NCBI RefSeq assembly: GCF_003984645.1
Contig: NZ_RWKI01000002.1
Location: 310,001 to 374,000, forward strand
DNA from: Variovorax sp. MHTC-1
GTDB lineage: Bacteria; Pseudomonadota; Gammaproteobacteria; Burkholderiales; Burkholderiaceae_C
Direction: 5' to 3'
Length of the DNA stretch: 64,000 nucleotides
Shown piece by piece: positions 27,747-38,689 of the stretch. The translations under genes and the position numbers were made by a program. The first letter of the stretch is position 1. The number at the start of each line of letters is the position of its first letter. Under the pieces are notes generated by a model, which saw only the letters and a list, made by a program, of their open reading frames with translations, made no database searches and was not told the origin of the DNA.

Positions 27747-28727
27747 TCATTTTGGTGCTAGACCCATTCGGGCAAGCAGTTGACGACCGACCGCCGGCTG
27801 ATAGTGTGTTACGTCGATGAATGAACTGTCCGAGCCACCGGACAGGTCGGAGACGACAACGAAGTCGGTGAAATCATGAAACTGAGCTCCCGCTGACGTT
27901 GCCACACGCATCGCCTCTCGGCGGTAGGCATCAAATTCCGATCGCTTGCCCACTTCACCGAGGATGGAGGCGAATGCTGGATTGACCGGACTAAGCACCA
28001 CGACGACCTGTGTACCGCCCGCCCTCAAGCTCATGATTGCCTGCTGCAGCTTCATGAAGAGCGCCGAGTCATATCGCATCGCTCGGTACTCTCGTCGCGT
28101 ACTATCGAGAATCCACTCGATGTCCTTTGCTGTTCTCAGGTAGGTGAACTTGTAGCCCGCGTGATCCCAGCGACCATCGGTGGAAGGGCGCTGCCGGCTT
28201 CGCCAAGCCATCGCTGCGTCCCATGCGGCCGATCCACTCCCCAAGGCACGTGCCAGCAACTCACCCTGCACCAGCATCTGGTCGGCATGAGCCTCGTAGC
28301 CAGGTTCACTTTGCCGCAGCGCATCAAACATGAAGAAGTCCAATGCCAGCACAGCCTTGCGCGGCCTGACCTTTGCCGAGATCAAGCGCGCATAGCCCTC
28401 CATCTCGGTGATCCTCATTCCCGAGATCCCGAAGTTGTAGCAAGGCAAGGCGCAGGCGCTAGGGTCGAGTCCGCGGTACACCGTGCTACTGCCCAGCAGC
28501 ACACCATCTGACTCCAGAAAGTAGGCGCGAAGCGTCTTCACGAATCTCATCTTTGAATCGAGGACGCTGTTGTAAGGATCTGCGCCGCGCCAACGAAACA
28601 GGTTGTAGGGATCGCTCCAGATGATCCAGATCGTTGACGCCGCGAATGCGACTGCAGCGACGCCTAGCGCCCAGCGCATGGCTGCTCTCTGAAGCATTCC
28701 GACAGCTGCAGTGTCAGAAGTTTGCAT
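27747..28727 (-). CDS. SGNH-like membrane-anchored protein, partner of MBOAT acyltransferase
   Basis: A 326-residue protein with one N-terminal transmembrane helix (about 17-38) and a periplasmic domain. GSST near residue 80 and a late DVTHY (Asp-x-x-His) are compatible with the Ser and Asp/His of SGNH hydrolase/acyltransferases such as AlgJ/AlgX. It overlaps the MBOAT gene by 14 bases, the arrangement of AlgI-AlgJ-like export-acylation pairs. Likely it moves acetyl groups from the MBOAT channel onto the glycan outside the cytoplasm. No close family name is recognised. Confidence 0.68.
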   Translation of the reverse strand: MQTSDTAAVGMLQRAAMRWALGVAAVAFAASTIWIIWSDPYNLFRWRGADPYNSVLDSKMRFVKTLRAYFLESDGVLLGSSTVYRGLDPSACALPCYNFGISGMRITEMEGYARLISAKVRPRKAVLALDFFMFDALRQSEPGYEAHADQMLVQGELLARALGSGSAAWDAAMAWRSRQRPSTDGRWDHAGYKFTYLRTAKDIEWILDSTRREYRAMRYDSALFMKLQQAIMSLRAGGTQVVVVLSPVNPAFASILGEVGKRSEFDAYRREAMRVATSAGAQFHDFTDFVVVSDLSGGSDSSFIDVTHYQPAVGRQLLARMGLAPK

Positions 28728-30102
28728 ATAGGAACTCCGTCACACCACCGACGCGCGAAAGGGTTGCGAACGCAAACAGCCCGAACAGCACCCAAATCCA
28801 CTTGCGCGCCAACCATGTGTCGCGCGTGAGTATTGCGCAGATCTCCTGGCTGTTCGGCGCCCCCAGCGACAACAGCAGCGCAGTACTCACGCCGAGGATC
28901 ACCGGCCAGCCGGCAAGCAACTTCGACGTCTGATTCCAAGGATGGGCCATCGCGTCGAAGATCGCCAAGGCCGTGGGAATGTCGGGTGATCTGAACCAGA
29001 CCCAGCCGGTGATCACCACCACCAGGGTGAGCCCTCTCACGATCCAGGCCGGAACCATACGCGCATGGGGTTTGGCGACATGCCACAGGCAAAGCCAGAT
29101 CGCATGCCATGCCCCCCAGATGATGAAAGTCCAGCCTGCGCCATGCCACGCACCGCCGACGACCATGGTGACCATCAGTGCGCTCGACTGACGCACCGTA
29201 CCGTATCGATTGCCTCCCAAGGGAATGTAGATGAAGTCGCGCAGGAACTGCGATAGGCTGATGTGCCAACGTCGCCAGAAGTCGGCGGGATCTGCCGCCT
29301 TGTACGGTGAGTTGAAGTTCGAGGGCATTCGGATGCCAAACAACATCCCGAGTCCGATCGCCATGTCGGAGTAGCCCGAAAAATCGAAGTAAAGCTGCAT
29401 CGAATAAGCGAGCACTCCGCAAATCGCGTCAACGCCGGCTACTCGCCCTTCCGCGTGTGCCTGTGAAAAGACGCTGGCTACATAAGGGGAAAGTGGGTCG
29501 GCAATGAGAACCTTCTTGGCCAGCCCCAGGACCAGAAGCACCAATCCCTGCACAACCAAGGTTCGATCGAAACCGAACAGCTTGGTACGCATCTGACTCA
29601 TGATCGACTCGTAGCGCAACAGCGGCCCCGAGACAAGATGGGGAAAGAAAGTCACTGCCGCCGCGTATTCCAGCAACGCGGGCCGCTCCTCTTCGTGGCG
29701 CAGCAGGAAGTAGAGGAACGCAATCTGCTGAAAGGTAAAGAACGAAATGCCGAGCGGCAAACTTCCATCGTGCACCAACGGCAAGCCTAGTTCCTGAAAG
29801 ACGAAGTTGGCGTACTTGAAATACGCAAGCGCTGAGAGATTCGCCGCTACACCAACCGCAAACAACCATCGCCGCTGCCGAGCCTTCCCGGAGCGCTGCA
29901 TCGCATACCCCAGCAGAAAATTGCCAAGAACGGAGGTTGCTAGCAGATGCAGGTGGCCGCCCCAACTGGCATAGAAGAGCCCTGACACCATCAACAACAC
30001 CAGCAAACCGCCATGCGCTCCACGCGCGACCAGCGTGAATCGATACAGTCGCAGCGCGGCTGGCAAGAACAGAAGCAGGAAGAAGTAGGAGTTGAACAGC
30101 AC
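28714..30102 (-). CDS. MBOAT family O-acyltransferase (AlgI-like)
   Basis: About 462 residues with ten or more membrane helices. The N-terminus LFNSYFFLLLFLP and central block GGAWHGAGWTFIIWGAWHAI carry the invariant MBOAT histidine. AlgI-type proteins carry acetyl groups across the membrane for polysaccharide O-acetylation. Start: GTG at 30102 gives the family N-terminus (V/M-LFNSY); a TTG two codons upstream (30108) is the alternative. The gene lies 36 bases after hisF2 and overlaps the SGNH-like partner. Confidence 0.9.
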   Translation of the reverse strand: MLFNSYFFLLLFLPAALRLYRFTLVARGAHGGLLVLLMVSGLFYASWGGHLHLLATSVLGNFLLGYAMQRSGKARQRRWLFAVGVAANLSALAYFKYANFVFQELGLPLVHDGSLPLGISFFTFQQIAFLYFLLRHEEERPALLEYAAAVTFFPHLVSGPLLRYESIMSQMRTKLFGFDRTLVVQGLVLLVLGLAKKVLIADPLSPYVASVFSQAHAEGRVAGVDAICGVLAYSMQLYFDFSGYSDMAIGLGMLFGIRMPSNFNSPYKAADPADFWRRWHISLSQFLRDFIYIPLGGNRYGTVRQSSALMVTMVVGGAWHGAGWTFIIWGAWHAIWLCLWHVAKPHARMVPAWIVRGLTLVVVITGWVWFRSPDIPTALAIFDAMAHPWNQTSKLLAGWPVILGVSTALLLSLGAPNSQEICAILTRDTWLARKWIWVLFGLFAFATLSRVGGVTEFLYANF

Positions 30103-30138
30103 GGTCAACGTTCTGCCATCGTTTTCGGGCGAAGGCGC

Positions 30139-30897
30139 TCAGTCGAGATCCGGCAGTTCATGCGGTGCCGGGTAGTTGATCAGAACTGCACGATGCTTGC
30201 CGTAGTAAACAAACAAGCTGCCCGCCGCGACCGCTGAAGCCCCGCCTTCACGAATCGCTCGCCCGAAATCCGCATGAGACCCGGCTCCGCCACAGGCGAC
30301 GACTGGCACTGATACAGCACCGGAGACAGTCCGGATCAGGTCGATGTCATAGCCACCGTAGGTTCCATCACGATCGATGGAGTTGAGAAAGATTTCTCCA
30401 ACGCCAGCGTGAACCAACGCACGCGCTTGCTCGACCGGACCTACTCCTGTGTCTTTAGTTCCGCCGGCCGCCATCGCTTTAGGTCGGCCCATCAGGTTTC
30501 GCTTGACATCAATGGCGCCCACCAAAGCCTGGCTTCCATAGGAAGCTGCAGCTTCTTGAATGAGATCGAACGATTGAAAGCTTGCCGTGTTGATCGCCAC
30601 CTTCTCGATGCCGGATCGGATAAGCCGGCGAATGTCATCCGCGCTCCGTACGCCACCGCCGTAGCAGACAGGCATGAAGCACTCGCCCGCCAACTCGGCG
30701 ATCAGTTCGAAGTCGATCGGCCTGTTCTCTCGGCTGGCCTGGATGTCCAGTACCACCAGTTCGTCGACCTCTTTCTCGCTGAAGATGCGCACCGCGTTGA
30801 TCGGATCACCGAGATAGACCGGATCCTTGAACTTCCTGGTTTTCACCAGACCTTGGCCACGCAGCAGGAGGCAGGGAATCACTCGAGGCCGATACAT
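30139..30897 (-). CDS. hisF2: HisF-like subunit of sugar amidotransferase system (WbpG partner)
   Basis: A 252-residue TIM barrel related to the imidazole glycerol phosphate synthase cyclase. The classical first catalytic Asp (D11 in IPCLDV) is Leu here (IPCLLL), while D130 (GAIDVKRN) and the phosphate loops remain. This pattern matches the O-antigen HisF2 proteins that channel ammonia to WbpG rather than make histidine. It is one base downstream of hisH2. No histidine biosynthesis genes are nearby. Confidence 0.87.
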   Translation of the reverse strand: MYRPRVIPCLLLRGQGLVKTRKFKDPVYLGDPINAVRIFSEKEVDELVVLDIQASRENRPIDFELIAELAGECFMPVCYGGGVRSADDIRRLIRSGIEKVAINTASFQSFDLIQEAAASYGSQALVGAIDVKRNLMGRPKAMAAGGTKDTGVGPVEQARALVHAGVGEIFLNSIDRDGTYGGYDIDLIRTVSGAVSVPVVACGGAGSHADFGRAIREGGASAVAAGSLFVYYGKHRAVLINYPAPHELPDLD

Positions 30898-30898
30898 G

Positions 30899-31501
30899 TC
30901 AAGCGGTCGCGAAATTGCGCAACAAGCGCATGCCGAATCTGTGGCTCTTTTCCGGATGGAACTGCACGCCAGCAACGTTGTCGTGTTGAACTGCAGCAAC
31001 AAAAGGCTCACCGTAGTCCGCCACCATCAGGACATCCTCTGGAGATACGCCACTCATGAAATAGCTGTGCACGAAATAGAACCGAAACGACTCATCGAAT
31101 CCGGTCACCAGCTTGGTAGTCTTGGCGATGCGCACATGATTCCATCCCATATGCGGCACCCGCAGACCCGTCACCGTCGGAAACCGAATCACATCCATGT
31201 CCAGCCAGCCAAGGCCCGCCTCAGTGCCCTCTTCGCTTCCCCGGCCGAGCAGCTGGGCGCCCACGCAAATTCCCAGCAAAGACTTGCCTGTATCGACAAA
31301 CTCTTCGAGTACGGACACTAGGCCCGTGTTTCGCAAGCTGCGCATACAGTAATCGAACGAGCCGTTTCCGGGCAGCACCACGCGGTCGGCGCTGCGGATC
31401 AGGTCTGGATCGCGCGTGCACTGCGCCGCGAAGCCGAGGCGGGAGAACATGTTGACAACCGACTGGAGATTGCCGACGTCGTAGTCCACGATGGCGATCA
31501 T
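30899..31501 (-). CDS. hisH2: HisH-like glutamine amidotransferase subunit
   Basis: A 200-residue class-I glutaminase. The triad is complete: Cys79 in GICVGAQLLG, and His182/Glu184 in VQFHPEKSH. It hydrolyses glutamine and passes ammonia through HisF2 to WbpG. The ATG at 31501 overlaps the flippase stop by one base. Taken with hisF2 and wbpG it marks the acetamidino-sugar pathway. Confidence 0.9.
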   Translation of the reverse strand: MIAIVDYDVGNLQSVVNMFSRLGFAAQCTRDPDLIRSADRVVLPGNGSFDYCMRSLRNTGLVSVLEEFVDTGKSLLGICVGAQLLGRGSEEGTEAGLGWLDMDVIRFPTVTGLRVPHMGWNHVRIAKTTKLVTGFDESFRFYFVHSYFMSGVSPEDVLMVADYGEPFVAAVQHDNVAGVQFHPEKSHRFGMRLLRNFATA

Positions 31502-32742
31502 CAACGCAGCCTTTCGCCTTTGGAGAACTGGTACGCCATGCCCAGGTACACGATGTAAAGAGCGCTGTAGCCTAGAGAGTAAGCCAACAGCTTCGCATCA
31601 AGATCGCGGGGAACAAGAAAAGCCGCCGCCGTGATCGACAACAGCGCCATTTGCCAGAGGAGATCGAACCGCTGCTTGCCGGCGATGTACAGTACATAGC
31701 TCAAGGGACTGGCCACGAAACGAAGGAAATACAGCGGTACCAGCAAGCGTGCCATGTCTCCCGCCGCACGCCAGTCCGCACCGAAGACGATCGCGAAGAA
31801 GTCCGGGGCAAACCAGGCCACCACCGTCATCGGCACCACGGCTAGGACGGTCAAAGCTTTGAGGGTTTTCACAAACACCGGCTGACAGTTGCCATGCGAT
31901 CGATAGTCTTCCGTCGCCTGCTGTTTGAATACATCGAGTACAGAGGCAGCAAGTAGCGCCACGGGGGCACCCAGCGCTCGCTGGGTCAGCGCGAACAGGC
32001 CTGCCGGCCCAACGCCATGAGCGGCCCCGATCAGAAAGAGCGGCATCTGCGCTGCTCCCGCGTTGATCAGATCAGCCGGCAACGAGAAGCGAACAAAGTC
32101 TTTCTGCGACCACAGGTAGCTTGTAGACCGCTGCCATAGTCCCCGGATTGAGAGCCCCCAGATCGGTAGCTTGAACCGGAGGAGCGCCAGCGCGGCAGCC
32201 AAGGTCACACCAATACATTGCCCCACCACCAGACCAAGGAAGGTACCGTCTCCCCACCATCCACAGCCCAGTTGCCCCGAGGCAATGGCGAATGCTGCGA
32301 TCAGTTTGACGTGCGCTGCGGGCGCGAACATACGTTGAGTAACCGCGTAGGCAAGGCCCAATTGGTAGATCGCGGTCACCACGACGGCAAGCGCAGCCAA
32401 CAGGATGGCATGTCGGCCGATTGTTCCCGTTGTGAGCATGCCAGCAACCTCGGCCATTGATGCGAGGATTGATCCAACGACAGTAAGGATCGCGACTGCG
32501 AGCAGGGCGGTGACGATGCCGTCGCGCCGTTCATTGGAGGTCGCGGCAACCACAATGGCGACCTCCAGACGCAGAGTCGCCACGATGGCAGCAATGGACA
32601 CCCAAGCCAACCAGATGCTGAATAAACCCAAACTCTCGGGGCCATAGAGACGGGTTAGCAGCGGCGCGGCCAGAAAGGCTATCAGCTGGGCAGCCAGCGA
32701 GCCGCTGAGGACTGTCGCGACGCGTGACCAGAAAGAAGTCAT
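31501..32742 (-). CDS. wzx: Wzx-type oligosaccharide flippase
   Basis: A 413-residue protein with about twelve hydrophobic helices, polysaccharide-synt/MATE-like fold, starting VLSGSLAAQLIAFLAAPLLTRLYGPESLG, the common Wzx opening (first 20 residues of the motif: VLSGSLAAQLIAFLAAPLLT). It moves Und-PP-linked glycan to the periplasmic leaflet. It lies between wbpE (42 bases) and hisH2 (overlap). It supplies substrate to whichever ligase or polymerase works outside. Confidence 0.85.
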   Translation of the reverse strand: MTSFWSRVATVLSGSLAAQLIAFLAAPLLTRLYGPESLGLFSIWLAWVSIAAIVATLRLEVAIVVAATSNERRDGIVTALLAVAILTVVGSILASMAEVAGMLTTGTIGRHAILLAALAVVVTAIYQLGLAYAVTQRMFAPAAHVKLIAAFAIASGQLGCGWWGDGTFLGLVVGQCIGVTLAAALALLRFKLPIWGLSIRGLWQRSTSYLWSQKDFVRFSLPADLINAGAAQMPLFLIGAAHGVGPAGLFALTQRALGAPVALLAASVLDVFKQQATEDYRSHGNCQPVFVKTLKALTVLAVVPMTVVAWFAPDFFAIVFGADWRAAGDMARLLVPLYFLRFVASPLSYVLYIAGKQRFDLLWQMALLSITAAAFLVPRDLDAKLLAYSLGYSALYIVYLGMAYQFSKGERLR

Positions 32743-32784
32743 CGGCCGTCTCGATCAAGGCTTCGCCCAGGGCTCGTAGCGTTG

Positions 32785-33891
32785 TCAAGCACCACTGGCT
32801 GCGATGGTCCGGGCCACCCGCTGTTGATCCAGCTCTGTCAGATACGGGCTAAACGGCAGGCTCAGCACATACTGCGCCGCTGCGACGCTGTTGGGGCAGG
32901 CGTTGGGGAACGAGCTCGTGGCGTAGACCGGCTGCAGGTGCAGTGGCTTCGGATAGTGCACAGCCGTCGGGATGCCCTGCAGTTGCAGCGCCTCCGTCAG
33001 TGCGTCTCGATGCTCGACCTGAAGCGTGTACTGACCCCACACGCAGTCCCGATCGGGCCGCAATGCGAGCGTTCGAACACCCTCCACGCCCGCCAACATC
33101 GTGTGATAGCGCGAGCCGATAGTCTTGCGTTGTCCGATCTCCCACTCGAACCGATCCAGCTTGGCCAGCAAGATGGCGCATTGCAAGGTATCCATCCGCC
33201 CGCCGACGCCGATTCGAGTGTGGGTGTAACGCGCGCTCTGACCGTGAATGCGAATCTCGCGGCAGGCTTGCGCAAGTGCATCGTCACCGGTGAAGATCGC
33301 GCCCCCGTCGCCATAGCAGCCCAGCGGCTTGCTGGGGAAAAAGCTGGTGCATCCGAAGGTGCTGAGGTTGCAGCTTCTCCGCCCTTTGTAGCTCGCGCCA
33401 AAACTCTGTGCCGCGTCTTCGATCACGGTCAGGCCATGACGTATTGCGATGGCGTTGATCTCGTCCATGTCGGCGCACTGACCGTACAAGCTGACCGGCA
33501 TGATGGCACGCGTCCGATCAGTGATCTTCTCCTCGATCAGACTTGCGTCGATATTGCAGGTGTCCAGTTCGATATCGACGAACACTGGCTTGGCGCCGAG
33601 CAGCACGACCATCTCGGCAGTAGCGGCAAAGGTGAATGGCGTGGTGATGACCTCGTCACCCGGCTTGAGGCCCATTGCCATCAGCGAGATGAGCAATGCT
33701 TCGGTCCCGCTTGCAACGGTGATGCAGTGCCTGGCGCCGACGAACGCGGCAAGCTTGTCTTCCAGTTCTGCAACCTCCGGCCCCATGATGTACTGACCAT
33801 GGTCGAGCACGCGCTGGATGCGCTCGTCGATCTGCGCTTTCATAGCCCTGTATTGCGCCTTGAGATCCACGAACTCCAGCTTGTCGCTCAT
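32785..33891 (-). CDS. wbpE: UDP-2-acetamido-3-keto-glucuronate aminotransferase WbpE
   Basis: A 368-residue DegT/DnrJ PLP aminotransferase. Opening [16 protein letters not shown] and [13 protein letters not shown] fit WbpE/WlbC. The PLP lysine is in [15 protein letters not shown]. WbpE installs the 3-amino group on the 3-keto product of WbpB. ATGA overlap with wbpD upstream. Assignment rests on both sequence and context; it is the closer of the two DegT enzymes here to WbpE. Confidence 0.88.
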   Translation of the reverse strand: MSDKLEFVDLKAQYRAMKAQIDERIQRVLDHGQYIMGPEVAELEDKLAAFVGARHCITVASGTEALLISLMAMGLKPGDEVITTPFTFAATAEMVVLLGAKPVFVDIELDTCNIDASLIEEKITDRTRAIMPVSLYGQCADMDEINAIAIRHGLTVIEDAAQSFGASYKGRRSCNLSTFGCTSFFPSKPLGCYGDGGAIFTGDDALAQACREIRIHGQSARYTHTRIGVGGRMDTLQCAILLAKLDRFEWEIGQRKTIGSRYHTMLAGVEGVRTLALRPDRDCVWGQYTLQVEHRDALTEALQLQGIPTAVHYPKPLHLQPVYATSSFPNACPNSVAAAQYVLSLPFSPYLTELDQQRVARTIAASGA

Positions 33892-34460
33892 GCCGATCCT
33901 TCGGCGACAAGCGCACAAGTGCCGTCACGCAGCACATATTCTTCACCAGTGGCAGAACACGTCGCGTGCTCGCCAACAAAGTGCAGCCGTTCGCCGTGCC
34001 GGCTCATCCAGCCCGCGAGCCGAGCGGGCACGCCGAGCATCAATGCAAAGTCCGGCACGTCGCGAATGATCACAGCGCCGGCGCCGACGAAGGCATAGCG
34101 CCCTACCGTCACACCGCAAACGATGGTGCTGTTGGCGCCCAATGTCGCGCCCTGGTGCACGAGCGTGCGGCGGTATTCGTTTTTTCGACTCACCATCGAC
34201 CGAGGGTTGTAGACGTTGGTGAAGACCATGCTGGGGCCGCAGAACACATCGTCTTCAAGCGTCACGGCGTCGTAGACGCTCACGTTGTTCTGGACCTTGA
34301 CGTTGTTGCCGATGCGTACGTCGTTGCCGACGTAGACGTTCTGCCCAAGGGAGCAGTGTTCGCCGATGGTCGCGCCGGCGCAGACGTGCACCCAATGCCA
34401 GACATGAGTTCCTTCCCCGATACGGGCGCCCGGATCAATGATGGCTGTTTCGTGGACCAC
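33888..34460 (-). CDS. wbpD: UDP-GlcNAc3NA N-acetyltransferase WbpD
   Basis: A 190-residue left-handed beta-helix acetyltransferase with regular hexapeptide repeats ([17 protein letters not shown] and similar) and the WbpD-type [16 protein letters not shown] and [12 protein letters not shown] segments. It acetylates the 3-amino group using acetyl-CoA. The start is GTG at 34460, five bases after the wbpB stop, since no ATG precedes the helix. It overlaps wbpE by four bases. Confidence 0.88.
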   Translation of the reverse strand: MVHETAIIDPGARIGEGTHVWHWVHVCAGATIGEHCSLGQNVYVGNDVRIGNNVKVQNNVSVYDAVTLEDDVFCGPSMVFTNVYNPRSMVSRKNEYRRTLVHQGATLGANSTIVCGVTVGRYAFVGAGAVIIRDVPDFALMLGVPARLAGWMSRHGERLHFVGEHATCSATGEEYVLRDGTCALVAEGSA

Positions 34461-34465
34461 GGCGC

Positions 34466-36711
<2,246 letters not shown>

Positions 36712-36713
36712 GT

Positions 36714-38630
36714 CTATTCAATCGATGGCGTTTTGGGTGCGTAGCCAGGTACCAGCAAACGCAAAAGATCCTTCATTGCCGCGACGTTGTCGTTGCGCGC
36801 GGCGCTCTGCAACGCCTGCAAATGAATCGTAAGGGCGGGCCAAGCCATGAAATCTTCTCTAGCGCGAATGATGCGTGGGTGACTGGTCGGCAGCGGATTC
36901 TCACCGATGAGCAGTTCTTCGAATAGCTTTTCGCCGGGCCGCAGCCCGCTGTAGGCTATATCGATATCTCCGGTGGGGCGCGCTGCGCTGCGAACTGTCA
37001 ACCCGGCGAGCGCAATCATTCGTTTTGCGAGATCGAGGATCTTTACCGGCGCGCCCATATCCAGAACGAACAGATCGCCGCTGTCCGCCATGGCTCCGGC
37101 GTGCAATACGAGTTGGGCGGCTTCCGGAATCGTCATGAAATAGCGCGTCACTTCGGGATGGGTCACTGTGAGTGGCCCCCTTTCCGCGATCTGCGACCGG
37201 AAAAGCGGCACCACGCTGCCACTCGATCCCAGCACGTTGCCGAATCGCACCATCGAAAAACGGGTCTGGGGGAGTGTGGCGCCGCCCTCACCCATGCGGA
37301 GCTCTTCGAACGCCGCCTCGCCGCAGTTTGCCAGCGCCTGCAGCACGAGTTCTGCTACCCGCTTCGTCGCACCCATGATGTTGGTCGGGCGAACGGCCTT
37401 GTCGGTGGAAACCAAGACAAAATGATCCACGCCGGCGGCCAGCGCTGCGCGGGCTACGTTCAGCGTGCCGAAGACGTTGTTAAGTACGCCTTCGCCAGGG
37501 TTGGCTTCGACCATCGGCACATGCTTGTAGGCTGCGGCGTGGTAGATCGACGCGGGCTTGTACATGCTGCATATTTCGGAGATGCGCTCGAAATTGCACA
37601 CGCTGGCGAGCAGCGGGATGGTGCGCACCGGGAACCCGCTGCGTCCTATCAGAAGTTCCAGTTCCTGATGAATTCGATACAGAGCGAATTCGCTGTGATC
37701 GAGTAGCAGGATCTGACTCGGACCCTGCTGCACGATCTGGCGGCACAGCTCGCTGCCGATGCTGCCGCCGGCCCCCGTGACCAGCACCACCTTGTGCGAG
37801 AGCTTGCGCGCCAGCAACTCGAGATCTGGCGCAACCGGTGGCCGGCCCAACAGGTCTTCGATGTCCAGATCGCGAAAGTCCTGCACCGTCACACGGCCGC
37901 TGGCCAAGTCGGCCAGACCCGGAAGCGTACGGATGCGGACCGGCAGGGCAGACAGACGCTCAATGATCTGGTTGCGCCTTTCGCGGCTGGCGCTGGGCAG
38001 CGCCAGCAAGATGTCGGTCACCGCAAATTTGCTGGCGAAAGCCGGCACAGCGTCCGGTGCCATGACGGGGACACGATTGATGGTGCGACCCGCCTTGCGC
38101 TCGTCGTCGTCAACGAAGCCAAGCAGGGTGTACTGCTGAGCGCTGGTCAGGGCGGCCGCGGTCTGCGCACCGGCGCTTCCTGCACCGTAGATCAACAAGC
38201 GGCTAGAGGTACGAGCGGTATTGGCCACCAGCCAGTGCCAGGCCAACGTCCTGCTCCCGGCGATTAGCAGCAGAAGAATGAGCGGCTGCAGAACGCTCAG
38301 GCTGCGGGGTATGCCTTCCCATAGATAGAGCGCAACGACCGCGGGCAGAAAGAGCAGGCCGTAGATCGCAACGGCTTTGCTCGTTGCAAGGATCGCGGCC
38401 AAACCGGTGTAGCGAAAAATCGCGCGGTACAGGCCGAACTTCACGAAGACAGGAATCGACAGCAGGGGCGCCACTCCATACACGGCCCACTCCATCCCAA
38501 TGGGGCGGTGCCAAGTGTCCAGCCTCAGCGTGAACGCCATCCAGGTCGCAGCCAGCGCGAGGCAGAGGTCGAGGCAGACCACCACCAAGCGCTTGCGGGA
38601 ACGGGACCACCCGAGAACGATTTCTTGCAC
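36714..38630 (-). CDS. WbpM-like membrane nucleotide-sugar 4,6-dehydratase
   Basis: A 638-residue protein. Four N-terminal membrane helices (about 14-130), a first Rossmann domain (YGAGSAGAQ, 148-156) and a catalytic SDR domain with TGAGGSIGSE (285-294) are seen. The usual YxxxK is MxxxK (MGATK, 419-423) with STDKAV before it: the altered Ser-Met-Lys triad typical of WbpM. It should make UDP-4-keto-6-deoxy-GlcNAc, precursor of QuiNAc, FucNAc or bacillosamine. The start is GTG at 38630. First gene of the operon. Confidence 0.88.
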   Translation of the reverse strand: MQEIVLGWSRSRKRLVVVCLDLCLALAATWMAFTLRLDTWHRPIGMEWAVYGVAPLLSIPVFVKFGLYRAIFRYTGLAAILATSKAVAIYGLLFLPAVVALYLWEGIPRSLSVLQPLILLLLIAGSRTLAWHWLVANTARTSSRLLIYGAGSAGAQTAAALTSAQQYTLLGFVDDDERKAGRTINRVPVMAPDAVPAFASKFAVTDILLALPSASRERRNQIIERLSALPVRIRTLPGLADLASGRVTVQDFRDLDIEDLLGRPPVAPDLELLARKLSHKVVLVTGAGGSIGSELCRQIVQQGPSQILLLDHSEFALYRIHQELELLIGRSGFPVRTIPLLASVCNFERISEICSMYKPASIYHAAAYKHVPMVEANPGEGVLNNVFGTLNVARAALAAGVDHFVLVSTDKAVRPTNIMGATKRVAELVLQALANCGEAAFEELRMGEGGATLPQTRFSMVRFGNVLGSSGSVVPLFRSQIAERGPLTVTHPEVTRYFMTIPEAAQLVLHAGAMADSGDLFVLDMGAPVKILDLAKRMIALAGLTVRSAARPTGDIDIAYSGLRPGEKLFEELLIGENPLPTSHPRIIRAREDFMAWPALTIHLQALQSAARNDNVAAMKDLLRLLVPGYAPKTPSIE

Positions 38631-38689
38631 TTTGCCTTCAGGCTGGTTAGGACTTCATAGATCGGAACTTCAAACAACGATCGTCAATG

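Noticed and set aside
30139..31501. Histidine biosynthesis hisHF
   Set aside because: Asp11 is lost in the HisF-like protein, no other his genes are near, and wbpG lies in the same operon.
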